Source: Streptococcus mitis (GTDB lineage Bacteria > Bacillota > Bacilli > Lactobacillales > Streptococcaceae). Taken from it: 64,000 nucleotides of DNA. This document shows, piece after piece, positions 29,864-37,768 of this stretch. Within the stretch, counting starts at the first letter, position 1, and each line of letters starts with the position of its first letter. A model generated the notes under the pieces. It did no database searches. It was not told the origin of the DNA and saw only the letters and a program-made list of their open reading frames with translations. The translations under genes were made by a program, and so were the position numbers. The stretch spans positions 1,696,301 through 1,760,300 of the forward strand of contig NZ_LBMT01000001.1 of assembly GCF_002005545.1 (NCBI RefSeq). Direction: 5' to 3'.

Positions 29864-30388
29864 ATGAAAATTGCAATTATCGGATATTCTGGTGCAGGTA
29901 AGTCAACTCTCGCAGAAAAGTTGTCTCACTACTACTCCATCCCAAAACTTCACATGGACACACTCCAATTTCAACCCGGTTGGCAAGACAGTGACCGTGA
30001 TTGGATGTTGGATGAGATGAAAAAATTTCTCACCAAGCATGAAGCTTGGGTTATTGATGGTAATTATTCTTGGTGTTTCTATGAGGAAAGAATGCAGGAT
30101 GCTGACCAAATCATCTTTCTTAATTTTTCGCCATTGACTTGTCTCTTTCGAGCCTTTAAACGCTATCTTAAATACAGGGGAAAAGTCAGAGAAAGTATGG
30201 CAGCTGGTTGTCAAGAACAATTTAATTGGGAGTTTATCAGATGGATTCTCTGGGATGGACGGAGCAAATCCGCTAAGGAACGCTACAAGTGGATTCAAAA
30301 AAACTATCCATATAAATTGGTCATCCTCAGATCACAAAAAGAGATAGACCAATTTCTAAATAAGAAAAGGAAGTCCCCCAATTCATAA
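29864..30388 (+). CDS. P-loop kinase-like protein (topology modulation/FlaR-like)
   Basis: 174 aa. The Walker A GYSGAGKST at the N-terminus, DTLQFQPGW and the conserved WVIDGNYSWCFYEERMQDAD segment match the FlaR-type adenylate-kinase-like family often annotated as DNA topology modulation protein. The biochemical role is unproven; a small-molecule kinase is equally possible. The start follows AAAAGGTAG. The C-terminus overlaps its own terminator. Confidence 0.78.
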   Translation: MKIAIIGYSGAGKSTLAEKLSHYYSIPKLHMDTLQFQPGWQDSDRDWMLDEMKKFLTKHEAWVIDGNYSWCFYEERMQDADQIIFLNFSPLTCLFRAFKRYLKYRGKVRESMAAGCQEQFNWEFIRWILWDGRSKSAKERYKWIQKNYPYKLVILRSQKEIDQFLNKKRKSPNS

Positions 30389-30406
30389 AGAAGGGCTTCC
30401 TTTTTT
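30366..30406 (+). terminator. Terminator of the P-loop protein gene
   Basis: GGAAGTCCC...GGGCTTCC is followed by TTTTTTGG; the left arm lies inside the end of the coding region. It faces the convergent deoD. Confidence 0.82.
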
Positions 30407-30414
30407 GGCTATAA

Positions 30415-31125
30415 TTATTCTGCAATCAAGGTTTCCAATCCAACCTTCATCATATCGGTGAAGGTATTTTGGCGTTCTTCTGCAGTTGTATCTTCATCTG
30501 GATTGACCAAGCTATCAGAGATAGTCATAATAGCTAGCGCATCAACATGATGTTGGGCTGCCAGATAGTAGAGTGCTGCTGCTTCCATTTCCACAGCCTT
30601 GACTCCCCATTTACCAAGTTCGATGTTCTTTTCAAAGTAGTTTGAATAAAAGACATCAGAAGACAAAACGTTCCCAACGTGGGTGGTCATACCAAGTTCT
30701 TTGGCGATATGGTAGGCCTTGTCCAGCAAATCAAAGCTAGCGATTTGTGGGAAATCGTACTGTGGCCAGTCATTGCGGATGATGTTAGAGTTGGTTGCAG
30801 CTGCCTGCGCCAAAACTAATTCACGGACGTGAACATCTTCATTCAAAGAACCTGCAGTTCCCACACGGATCAATTTTTTTACACCATAGTCAACAATCAA
30901 CTCACGCGCATAAATCGAAATGGATGGCATTCCCATCCCAGTTCCCATAACAGATACACGGTGACCCTTGTAAGTACCAGTGTAACCAAACATATTACGC
31001 ACTTCGTTAAAACAAACAGCATCTTCAAGGAAATTCTCCGCAATAAACTTAGCACGAAGAGGATCCCCAGGAAGAAGAATTTTATCAGCAATTTCACCCT
31101 GCTGAGCAGCAATATGGATAGACAT
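30415..31125 (-). CDS. deoD: Purine-nucleoside phosphorylase, DeoD type
   Basis: 236 aa, the hexameric bacterial PNP family. The start [42 protein letters not shown] and the active-site aspartate region TISDSL are diagnostic. It splits adenosine, inosine and guanosine nucleosides to base and (deoxy)ribose-1-phosphate. The low-molecular-weight PNP punA lies in the same cluster, giving complementary specificity. Confidence 0.97.
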   Translation of the reverse strand: MSIHIAAQQGEIADKILLPGDPLRAKFIAENFLEDAVCFNEVRNMFGYTGTYKGHRVSVMGTGMGMPSISIYARELIVDYGVKKLIRVGTAGSLNEDVHVRELVLAQAAATNSNIIRNDWPQYDFPQIASFDLLDKAYHIAKELGMTTHVGNVLSSDVFYSNYFEKNIELGKWGVKAVEMEAAALYYLAAQHHVDALAIMTISDSLVNPDEDTTAEERQNTFTDMMKVGLETLIAE

Positions 31126-31168
31126 AATTTATGATACAAAGAGCGACAAGAAAACGACTGAAAATTAG

Positions 31169-31270
31169 GAATCTGACGAGAAATCCTGATTTCTCAGTCA
31201 GATTATCTATTTTCCAAGTTTTCCGCTCGTGTTCAAATCAGAACACACGCTCTACCTTTCTTTATTTTAT
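31169..31270 (+). repeat. Intergenic repeat module R, copy 1
   Basis: It contains TTTTCCGCTCGTGTTCAAAT followed by AGAACACACGCTCTACC and TTTCTTTATTT. Related copies lie at 31452-31550 and 33170-33218. GTGTTC/GAACAC forms an inverted repeat in every copy. Confidence 0.55.
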
Positions 31271-31278
31271 ATTGAGAA

Positions 31279-31396
31279 AGATACCAAACCCGTCAAAAAG
31301 CAAAGGGAAAATAGGAGTTGGGTGCAGTGAGCGATGCTCGCTAGACCAACTATCTTTTTCCCACTGCTTTTAGGGTGGGTTCAATTCCTTTCTTTC
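31279..31396 (+). repeat. Stem-loop repeat (SPRITE-like), copy 2
   Basis: The core 31305-31362 has outer stem GGGAAAA/TTTTTCCC, middle GTTGG/CCAAC and inner GAGCG/CTCGC. The flanks (GATACC...CCCGT; GGGTTCAATTCCTTTC) match copy 1 at 16080-16200. Confidence 0.6.
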
Positions 31397-31451
31397 TTAA
31401 TTTTGATGATATTGAGAAGATTAGAGCGGCTTCTATTCAAATCCGAACTCC

Positions 31452-31550
31452 CCTTCTCTTCTGAGTTTTTAGAAAAGTTTTCCGCTCGTGTTCAAATTAG
31501 AACACCTCACTCCACCTTTCTTTTTTTATTTTTATATTTCATAGCTAGGA
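31452..31550 (+). repeat. Intergenic repeat module R, copy 2
   Basis: It shares TTTTCCGCTCGTGTTCAAAT, AGAACAC and CCACCTTTCTTT with copy 1. The whole 31126-31674 gap is made of such repeats; no gene was recognised in it. Confidence 0.55.
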
Positions 31551-31674
31551 AAAATCGGATTCAATCAAGATTCCAATAGGCCTACTTCATTTTTATTTAA
31601 AACAGTTATTGATAAACTGACAATAGTTTTTAATCTTTTAAGTTAAATCCTTAACTAGAAGAAATGGGCATTTC

Positions 31675-32958
31675 CTACCTAATTACTTTATTATTTGACT
31701 TCTGACACAGTATGTTAGCCCAAGAAAAACGGTCTAACATTTTTGCAAATTCATAGGCTAAAACAGCTATTGCTAAGAGATACGGAAGAGAATCTATACC
31801 TAGCCCAGTGAAACCTATTACTAATCCAGTTGCAGACCAGGGAGCCCTCAAGGTCACAGACAAAAAGCAAACCGATCCCAAAAGCAAAATGCTTGGCTGG
31901 CTATCCCCACCTAGAATCATTCCAAAGAGAGCAGCTCCAGCCATCCCCAAGGCAAAAGATGGCGTAAGTGTACCACCATAGGCCCCTGCCCACAGAGTAA
32001 TAAGAACGACCAGTGCTTTTAGGATAAACAAGAGGAATACTGTTTTGCCATTGCTACCATTCAATACTTCCTGAGCCATCATACGTCCATTTCCAAGTAG
32101 ATGTGGAAAATAACTTGCCAACCCAGCAAGAAAAAGAAAAGCTGTAGGCAATGTGAGAAGTATTCGTTTATCTTTTATTCTGTTTGAAGACGCTGCCTTA
32201 CTTAAGTGACCAAAAAGCCAAGCTAGTGGGGTTAAGAAAAGAAGTAATAAGGGAATAATCCACGTTTCCTTTAATGACCATGTAATCGCTGGAATATGGT
32301 AGAGAGCCTGATCTGAAATAACCAAGCCTGCTGTATAGGTTGACACATAGGTAGTCAAACCGACTAAGACAAATCGTTTAATAGATAGAGCAATTCCTAG
32401 AGTTTCAAAAACAAAGAAGACACTTGTTAATGGAACCTGATAGACAGCTGCTAAACCAGCGCCAGCACCACAAGCAAGGAGAAAGATTTGATCCTTCTTA
32501 GAGAGAAAACATATTTTTCCAATTGGCCCTGCAAATAGAGTTCCAATCTCTCGTGGCGCAGCTTCTTTGCCAATAGGCGCTCCCCCGCCAACTGCAATAA
32601 TTTGCCAAATTGAATGAAATAGCTGTCTTAAAAAATGAAGCTTGTATCGTGAAGTCTCATCCTTCATCTGAGCTTTGATGGAATAAATCTTCGACCCTTT
32701 TTGCAAGAAATACCAGACCAAGGATGAGCCAAGACCCACGATTATTAAACTTAGTCCTATTCTTGAGGAGGAAACTCCATCTGTCAAAAATCCACTATGA
32801 TGCTCTAACTGACCAAAAGCCAGCTCCTCCACCATCTCTAAAAGATAATGTAGAAAAATACCAGATAAACCTGAAACTATTCCTTGCAAAATGACTGCTA
32901 GGAATAATTTAAGATTATAAGGGATTTTCTGAAAAATACTCCTCAATTCTTTTAACAT
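31675..32958 (-). CDS. ClC-family chloride channel/transporter
   Basis: 427 aa with about ten to eleven hydrophobic helices. The ClC selectivity regions are seen as GGGAPIGKEAAPREIG (the G-R/K-E-G-P region, with K for R and A for G) and GGTLTPSFALGMAGAALFG (the G-x-F-x-P region). It probably exchanges chloride or fluoride for protons; the subfamily cannot be assigned. Its start overlaps the decayed punA fragment, so its native upstream region may be lost. Confidence 0.87.
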   Translation of the reverse strand: MLKELRSIFQKIPYNLKLFLAVILQGIVSGLSGIFLHYLLEMVEELAFGQLEHHSGFLTDGVSSSRIGLSLIIVGLGSSLVWYFLQKGSKIYSIKAQMKDETSRYKLHFLRQLFHSIWQIIAVGGGAPIGKEAAPREIGTLFAGPIGKICFLSKKDQIFLLACGAGAGLAAVYQVPLTSVFFVFETLGIALSIKRFVLVGLTTYVSTYTAGLVISDQALYHIPAITWSLKETWIIPLLLLFLTPLAWLFGHLSKAASSNRIKDKRILLTLPTAFLFLAGLASYFPHLLGNGRMMAQEVLNGSNGKTVFLLFILKALVVLITLWAGAYGGTLTPSFALGMAGAALFGMILGGDSQPSILLLGSVCFLSVTLRAPWSATGLVIGFTGLGIDSLPYLLAIAVLAYEFAKMLDRFSWANILCQKSNNKVIR

Positions 32959-33178
32959 AATAATAATTCAGCAAAAACGGCTTTAAGTAAGCCTTTAACA
33001 CACTCAGTCACGTCTATAACCTCTTCGTGGTTAAGCTCTTCTTTGAAACCAGTAGTATAGTTAGTAATACATAAAATTCCTAGAAGTTTCAAACCTGAGT
33101 AGGCTACAACAATAACTTCAGGAGCAGTTGATATTTCGACCATATTTTTTCCAAGCATCTTATAGGTACGAATTTCTA
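32955..33178 (-). pseudogene. Degenerate duplicate of the 3' end of punA
   Basis: The minus-strand translation EIRTYKMLGKNMVEISTAPEV and ELNHEEVIDVTECVKG aligns without gaps to the C-terminal third of the intact PunA at 36401-37210 (EIRAYKTLGADAVGMSTVPEV; ELNHEEVVEVTERVKG), and then KGLLKAVFAEL matches KGLLKAILAEL. The N-terminal two thirds are absent and the catalytic domain cannot form. An internal ATG (33158) leaves a 68-codon open frame, but there is no reason to think it is functional. Many differences indicate an old duplication. It ends upstream in repeat module R and a BOX element. Confidence 0.85.
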
Positions 33179-33218
33179 CTCGTGTTCACATTAGAACACG
33201 CGCTCTACCTTTCTGTTT
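33170..33218 (+). repeat. Intergenic repeat module R, copy 3 (partial)
   Basis: CTCGTGTTCACATTAGAACACGC is followed by GCTCTACCTTTCTG. It abuts the broken punA copy on one side and a BOX on the other, marking a recombination junction. Confidence 0.5.
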
Positions 33219-33376
33219 ATACTCTTCGAAAATCTCTTCAAACCACGTCAACTCTATCTGCAACCTCAAAACAGTGTTTTGAGCTGACTTCGTCAGTTAT
33301 ATCTACAACCTCAAAGCAGTGCTTTGAGCAGCCTGCAGCTAGTTTCCTAGTTTGCTCTTTGATTTTCATTGAGTAT
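33219..33376 (+). repeat. BOX element (degenerate boxA, two boxB, boxC)
   Basis: It starts ATACTCTTCGAAAATCTC. The boxA is shortened (the CGTCGCCTTGCCGTA portion is missing), followed by two CTCAAA-CAGTG-TTTGAG boxB units and a boxC ending CATTGAGTAT. It lies downstream of the lipase/lectin gene. Confidence 0.9.
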
Positions 33377-33474
33377 TCATTTTGTTCTTTCACAGAGAGC
33401 TACCTGAGTTCTATTCAAGCTCAGGTAGTACTTTCTTATAAACTAAATTAACTAACTGTCATTGTATCATCAGA

Positions 33475-36207
33475 TTACAAGACATCATCGTCACTCACCT
33501 TGGAATTCAATGTCGTACCCCAATGAGTGATTTTTCTATGTGGTTGGGCGAGAAGAGGTCTGTTGTCATAGATTGTTTGCCATCTATTCCAGATAAGACC
33601 TGTTCTCTTTTCGATCTTAATTCGAAGATTTCTCATATTTTCTTTAATTGGAAGGTTGAGTACAAAACCTGCAATCTGGTTACGTCCATTTCCTTCCCAA
33701 GAATGACTGCGAACAACTGAATGACCATTTTTATCTACTGCAACTTCTTCCCAAGTTATAGAATAGCGTGCAATGTAAGCTCCACTATGCTGAATAGTTA
33801 GGGTTTTATCTTTTACAGGAGTGTAATTTAACACTTGTACTGGCTTAGAAGTTGGTGGTGTCACAGCATTCTTAGCTATAAATCGAAATACTTCTACTTC
33901 AGCAAGACTGAGAGCTTGATTTTTTTGACGTAGTTGAATGCGGACACGGCGACCCAACTTGCCATCCAACTGAAGATCTAGACGATTCCTTTCTAAACGA
34001 GAAACATATTTTCTAGTAACTTCTTTCCCTTTTTCATCATATAAAATCACATCAAAATCTGCCAAACGTTTGGAAAGTTCGCCATCTCCACGATTATAAA
34101 GACGGACAAGTCCTACCTGTTCTGTACGACCTAAATCAACTTCCCACCAAGGCTGGTTTTCAAATTTTGTATGAGTAATTGATTGCTGGCTGTAGTTACT
34201 ATTAGTATTTCCATCTAGAGCACGACTAGCATCTCCTCCAAACTCGGTAGAACTTTGGCGTGCTTGCTTTTTCCATGCGATATTCTCAGCACGCAAAACT
34301 TGAACTTCTGCGAGACTGAGAGCATTATAACCATCTAACTCAATACGGACAAAACGAGCTTTTTTATAGTCAATTGCAATTTGTGCAGAGATATCTTTCA
34401 GAGATGCAATGCGCTTTCTGTCAATTTCTTTCCCAGAACTATCTAAAAGAATCACATTAAAATTGGTAAGCCTATCCTGAGCAGTATCTGTTCGATTATA
34501 GATATTGATTTGACGAATCGTTTCTTCCTTGTCTAAATCAACTTGCCACCAAGGCTTAGATTGAAACTCTGTATGCGTTACAGAATGATGAGCATAATTC
34601 CCATCAACTTTTCCATCTACAGCCCTTCTAGCGTCACCTCCAAAAGCTGTCGAACTTTGGGTAACCCGTTTCCCTAGAGCTATATTTTCAAGAGGTTCAG
34701 CGCTTGGTTGACTAGATGACAGAGGGACTTGTTGTTTCTTAAAGAAAGAAATTTTTTCCAGTTTTGGATCACGGTAACCCTGCTTATCCAATGTTGTTCG
34801 TTTTCCAATATTAAAGTTTGGAATATCATTCATACGGCTTTCAAAATAGCCACGCGAACGGTGTTTAACATTGGCACTTCCTGTAGATGTCACCACATCA
34901 CTATCATTTTGTAGCACAGATGTAACCACATTGTCGTTATCCACTACATAATGTTTAATTTTTCCATTTACAGCGAGCTTCCGACTTTCTAGTCCTACAT
35001 CCCAGAAACCATTTTTGGCATTCCAGATTGTTCTTGAAGTAATGACCTTAGGTGCATTAAATGTTGTCACTTTTTTCAAAACATTATTATAAAAAGTAGG
35101 ATATTTCTGATAAGCTTCAACTGCTGCTATTTGAGCTAGATAGCCTCCTAAAGAATGGCCTGTCATATAGAGATTGGTTATAGTGGAATCCTGCGCCAAT
35201 TCTTTTACCACATTGCGGATATCATCCGCTTGTGCAGGTTTATTTCCTCCTAGCAAGGTCAAGTCCGTTCTCAAATCTTTGGCATCATTCAGTCTTGTCC
35301 CACGTATAGCCAACATTTGAACAGTATTGTCTTTTAAATAAGGAAGATCACTCTTAGTTTCAAATAGATAAGCATCCAAACCACTAGCTGTATGGTAAGC
35401 TTTTTTCATCTTCCAAAACGGAGCTAACTCATTGTGCATCATCTTATATTCTTGACGATTCAAGTAGAGACTCGGAAATGGATTTTTATGATCTAGAATT
35501 TTTTCGATATAGTCATCATCACGATAGGATAATTCCATAAAGAGAAGAGCGTCTCGATCTGTAACATACCATTGTTTCTTATTATCATCTTCCCCATCTG
35601 CTAATCCGTCTCCATCACTGTCCGCCAGTAATGGATGACTGTTATATCCTAAATAGTCCTTACCATCTTTACGATAAACATAAAGCTCATCCTTATTTTT
35701 GATACCATCCTGATCATCATCACCTTCTAAATCAAGGACTTTTTCACCATAAAGAGAATTGTCAAGCAAATCATTTTCTGAGTGCAGTTCTCCTTTTGAG
35801 ATTTTCAAAAGATCTTCTGCTGTCACAGGACGAGAAGTTGTAGACTCATCCTTTACATTTTCCTCTTTATTCACTTCTTCAGGAACTAGAGCAGGCTCTG
35901 TTTTATGGGATTCCAGCTTTTCTTCTTCCTTCTGATTTTTAAGGACTTCTTTTGTTTCCGGAGCTGGTTGGATAACTGCCACTCTTTCCTCTATAAGAGG
36001 CGTTTCCTGTTTTTTATCAGTATTTTCTAGTTTTGTCGGACTATCCGTTGCATTTACTACTAGAGGAGTTTCGTTTTTCACAACTGGACTTCCTTCATTG
36101 GCAAAAATTCCTGTCGGTGCTAAAAAAGCAAAACCAACTGCAACAGATACAACCCCGATACTTAATTTTTTTATGCCAAAGCGCATAATTCGTTGACCGA
36201 TTTTCAT
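33475..36207 (-). CDS. Secreted chimera: class 3 lipase + two F-type lectin domains + CDC domain 4
   Basis: 910 aa. An N-terminal signal with a YSIRK-like core (GIKKLSIGVVSVAVG, 11-25) is followed by a Glu/Lys-rich linker (to ~128). Two aspartate-rich calcium-type loops (DDDQDGIKNKDE near 163 and DSDGDGLADGEDD near 196) precede a class 3 lipase domain (about 210-470) with nucleophile S352 in TGHSLGGYL and candidate Asp (423/425) and His (449). Two F-type lectin domains follow: 507-639 (H545, R572, R579) and 643-776 (H679, R706, R714). The C-terminal ~115 residues match cytolysin domain 4 from the same window: GAYIARYSITWEE, RTGLIWNRWQTIY and THWGTTL with the cholesterol pair T899-L900. The pore-forming domains 1-3 are absent and there is no LPXTG. 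The function is inferred: a glycan- and membrane-targeted lipase. Confidence 0.92.
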   Translation of the reverse strand: MKIGQRIMRFGIKKLSIGVVSVAVGFAFLAPTGIFANEGSPVVKNETPLVVNATDSPTKLENTDKKQETPLIEERVAVIQPAPETKEVLKNQKEEEKLESHKTEPALVPEEVNKEENVKDESTTSRPVTAEDLLKISKGELHSENDLLDNSLYGEKVLDLEGDDDQDGIKNKDELYVYRKDGKDYLGYNSHPLLADSDGDGLADGEDDNKKQWYVTDRDALLFMELSYRDDDYIEKILDHKNPFPSLYLNRQEYKMMHNELAPFWKMKKAYHTASGLDAYLFETKSDLPYLKDNTVQMLAIRGTRLNDAKDLRTDLTLLGGNKPAQADDIRNVVKELAQDSTITNLYMTGHSLGGYLAQIAAVEAYQKYPTFYNNVLKKVTTFNAPKVITSRTIWNAKNGFWDVGLESRKLAVNGKIKHYVVDNDNVVTSVLQNDSDVVTSTGSANVKHRSRGYFESRMNDIPNFNIGKRTTLDKQGYRDPKLEKISFFKKQQVPLSSSQPSAEPLENIALGKRVTQSSTAFGGDARRAVDGKVDGNYAHHSVTHTEFQSKPWWQVDLDKEETIRQINIYNRTDTAQDRLTNFNVILLDSSGKEIDRKRIASLKDISAQIAIDYKKARFVRIELDGYNALSLAEVQVLRAENIAWKKQARQSSTEFGGDASRALDGNTNSNYSQQSITHTKFENQPWWEVDLGRTEQVGLVRLYNRGDGELSKRLADFDVILYDEKGKEVTRKYVSRLERNRLDLQLDGKLGRRVRIQLRQKNQALSLAEVEVFRFIAKNAVTPPTSKPVQVLNYTPVKDKTLTIQHSGAYIARYSITWEEVAVDKNGHSVVRSHSWEGNGRNQIAGFVLNLPIKENMRNLRIKIEKRTGLIWNRWQTIYDNRPLLAQPHRKITHWGTTLNSKVSDDDVL

Positions 36208-36400
36208 TCTTTTCTAACTTTCTTTTATTTTCCCCTATTTACCAATAATTGATAAATAAGCATGTGATAAATTTTTACTAAAGATATAGTAGTTGATTGG
36301 ATTTTTGTTCATCTTTTAATCACAACAAACCCAATCTTCTCTACTGAAGACGATGAGAACTAAAACCTTCATCTCTAGTCTAATGCCATCACCAATTTTT

Positions 36401-37210
36401 TTACAATTCAGCAAGAATTGCTTTCAGCAAGCCTTTGAAGTCACCTTTAACACGTTCTGTTACTTCCACAACTTCTTCGTGGTTGAGTTCTTCTTGGAAA
36501 CCAGCCGCAAAGTTAGTAATACATGAAATTCCTAGAACTTTCAAGCCTGAGTGGGCTGCCACAATAACTTCAGGAACAGTAGACATACCAACTGCATCCG
36601 CTCCCAGTGTCTTATAGGCACGAATTTCTGCTGGTGTTTCATAAGTTGGACCAGTAACACCGATATAGACACCTTCATCAAGCTTGATACCAAGTTTTTT
36701 AGCCACTTCATGGGCAGTAGCACGGTATTCTGGTGTGTAGGCTTTAGACATATCTGGGAAACGTGGACCAAAATCATCCAAGTTTTCACCCATCAATGGG
36801 TTTTGCCCCGTCATATTGATATGGTCTGAGATAGCCATCAAGGTACCAGGACCAAATCCAATACCTCCAGCTGCATTGGTTACAATGACACCTTCGCATC
36901 CGAGAACTTTCATCACACGTACTGGGAAAGTCACGACTTCAAGAGGATTTCCCTCGTAGAAATGGAAACGACCTTGAAGAGCCAAAACCTTGCGACCTGC
37001 AAGGTCACCATATACTAATTTACCAGCGTGACCAACTACTGTTGAACGGCCCCAGTTTGGAATCTCAGCATAGTCTACTACAACTGGATTTTCGATTTCT
37101 TCTGCCAATTCTCCAAGTCCTGACCCAAGGATTAGACCGAACTCAGGGGCTGAAATTCCCTTTTCTTTCAGGAAAGTAGCAGTTTCATGGATTTTGTTTA
37201 AAAATGTCAT
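36401..37210 (-). CDS. punA: Purine-nucleoside phosphorylase, PunA (trimeric) type
   Basis: 269 aa, the usual length for type I trimeric PNP. GLILGSGLGELAEE, STVVGHAGKLVYG, LQGRFHFYEG, NAAGGIGFGPG and AVGMSTVPEVIVA are the family motifs. It acts on guanosine and inosine. It overlaps the DUF1697 gene by 4 nt and is the end of the rpiA-deoB-DUF1697-punA run. A decayed copy of its 3' third lies 3.2 kb downstream, beyond the lipase gene. Confidence 0.97.
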   Translation of the reverse strand: MTFLNKIHETATFLKEKGISAPEFGLILGSGLGELAEEIENPVVVDYAEIPNWGRSTVVGHAGKLVYGDLAGRKVLALQGRFHFYEGNPLEVVTFPVRVMKVLGCEGVIVTNAAGGIGFGPGTLMAISDHINMTGQNPLMGENLDDFGPRFPDMSKAYTPEYRATAHEVAKKLGIKLDEGVYIGVTGPTYETPAEIRAYKTLGADAVGMSTVPEVIVAAHSGLKVLGISCITNFAAGFQEELNHEEVVEVTERVKGDFKGLLKAILAEL

Positions 37211-37767
37211 TGTGTGTCTCCTTTATTAGTTTTTAGCATTTGACCGATTTTGTCAAAGGTTTTTGCATTGCGAATGGTGATGTTGCGATAAAAAGGCATC
37301 TTGAGCAAGTACTTGTGATAGGCAGTTGCATAATAGGATTCCTCAGAGAATTTCCCCCAGAAAATCCCAAGTCTTCCAAAATGAACGACTTCATCTTCCA
37401 GTTCCAAACCGTTCACTTTCTTGATGACTTGAGCCACATCCAAGCCCTCCGTGTAAAAGAGGACATCCTTTCGTGCCAAATCTTTAGTCCACCATTTAGG
37501 TAGATTTTCAAGTTCCGCTTCATAGTCTTCATGACTCAGCAAGGAAAAGCTCTGAATAAATGGATAATGGATTTCAAAGAAAGACTCTAACTTTTCAACC
37601 AATTGGGCTTTGGGATCTGTCGAAGTAAAGAAAATATTGCCACTGTTGATGTAGGTTTCAACCTTTCCCAGTCCCAACTCTGTCAGTTCTTGACGAAGTT
37701 GCGCCATGACAACCTTATTCTTCCCACCGACATTAATGCCCCTAACCAGTAAAGCATAGCGCGTCAT
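37207..37767 (-). CDS. DUF1697 family protein
   Basis: 186 aa. MTRYALLVRGINVGGKNKVVM and VETYINSGNIFF are the defining N-terminal motifs of DUF1697, a widespread family without a proven activity. It lies 1 nt after deoB and overlaps punA by 4 nt, so it is translated with nucleoside catabolic enzymes, yet no link to that pathway can be seen in the sequence. Confidence 0.88.
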   Translation of the reverse strand: MTRYALLVRGINVGGKNKVVMAQLRQELTELGLGKVETYINSGNIFFTSTDPKAQLVEKLESFFEIHYPFIQSFSLLSHEDYEAELENLPKWWTKDLARKDVLFYTEGLDVAQVIKKVNGLELEDEVVHFGRLGIFWGKFSEESYYATAYHKYLLKMPFYRNITIRNAKTFDKIGQMLKTNKGDTQ

Positions 37768-37768
37768 C

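Noticed and set aside
31131..31579. Two plus-strand open frames of about 80 codons downstream of deoD
   Set aside because: Both are composed of intergenic repeats, are rich in Ser/Phe/Arg, lack ribosome sites and resemble no protein.
33128..33451. 107-codon plus-strand open frame
   Set aside because: It spans the antisense of the decayed punA fragment, repeat module R and a BOX; no coding signal.
33475..36207. Calling the 910-aa protein a cytolysin or an LPXTG-anchored adhesin
   Set aside because: CDC domains 1-3 are missing and the C-terminus (GTTLNSKVSDDDVL) has no LPXTG, hydrophobic stretch or positive tail.
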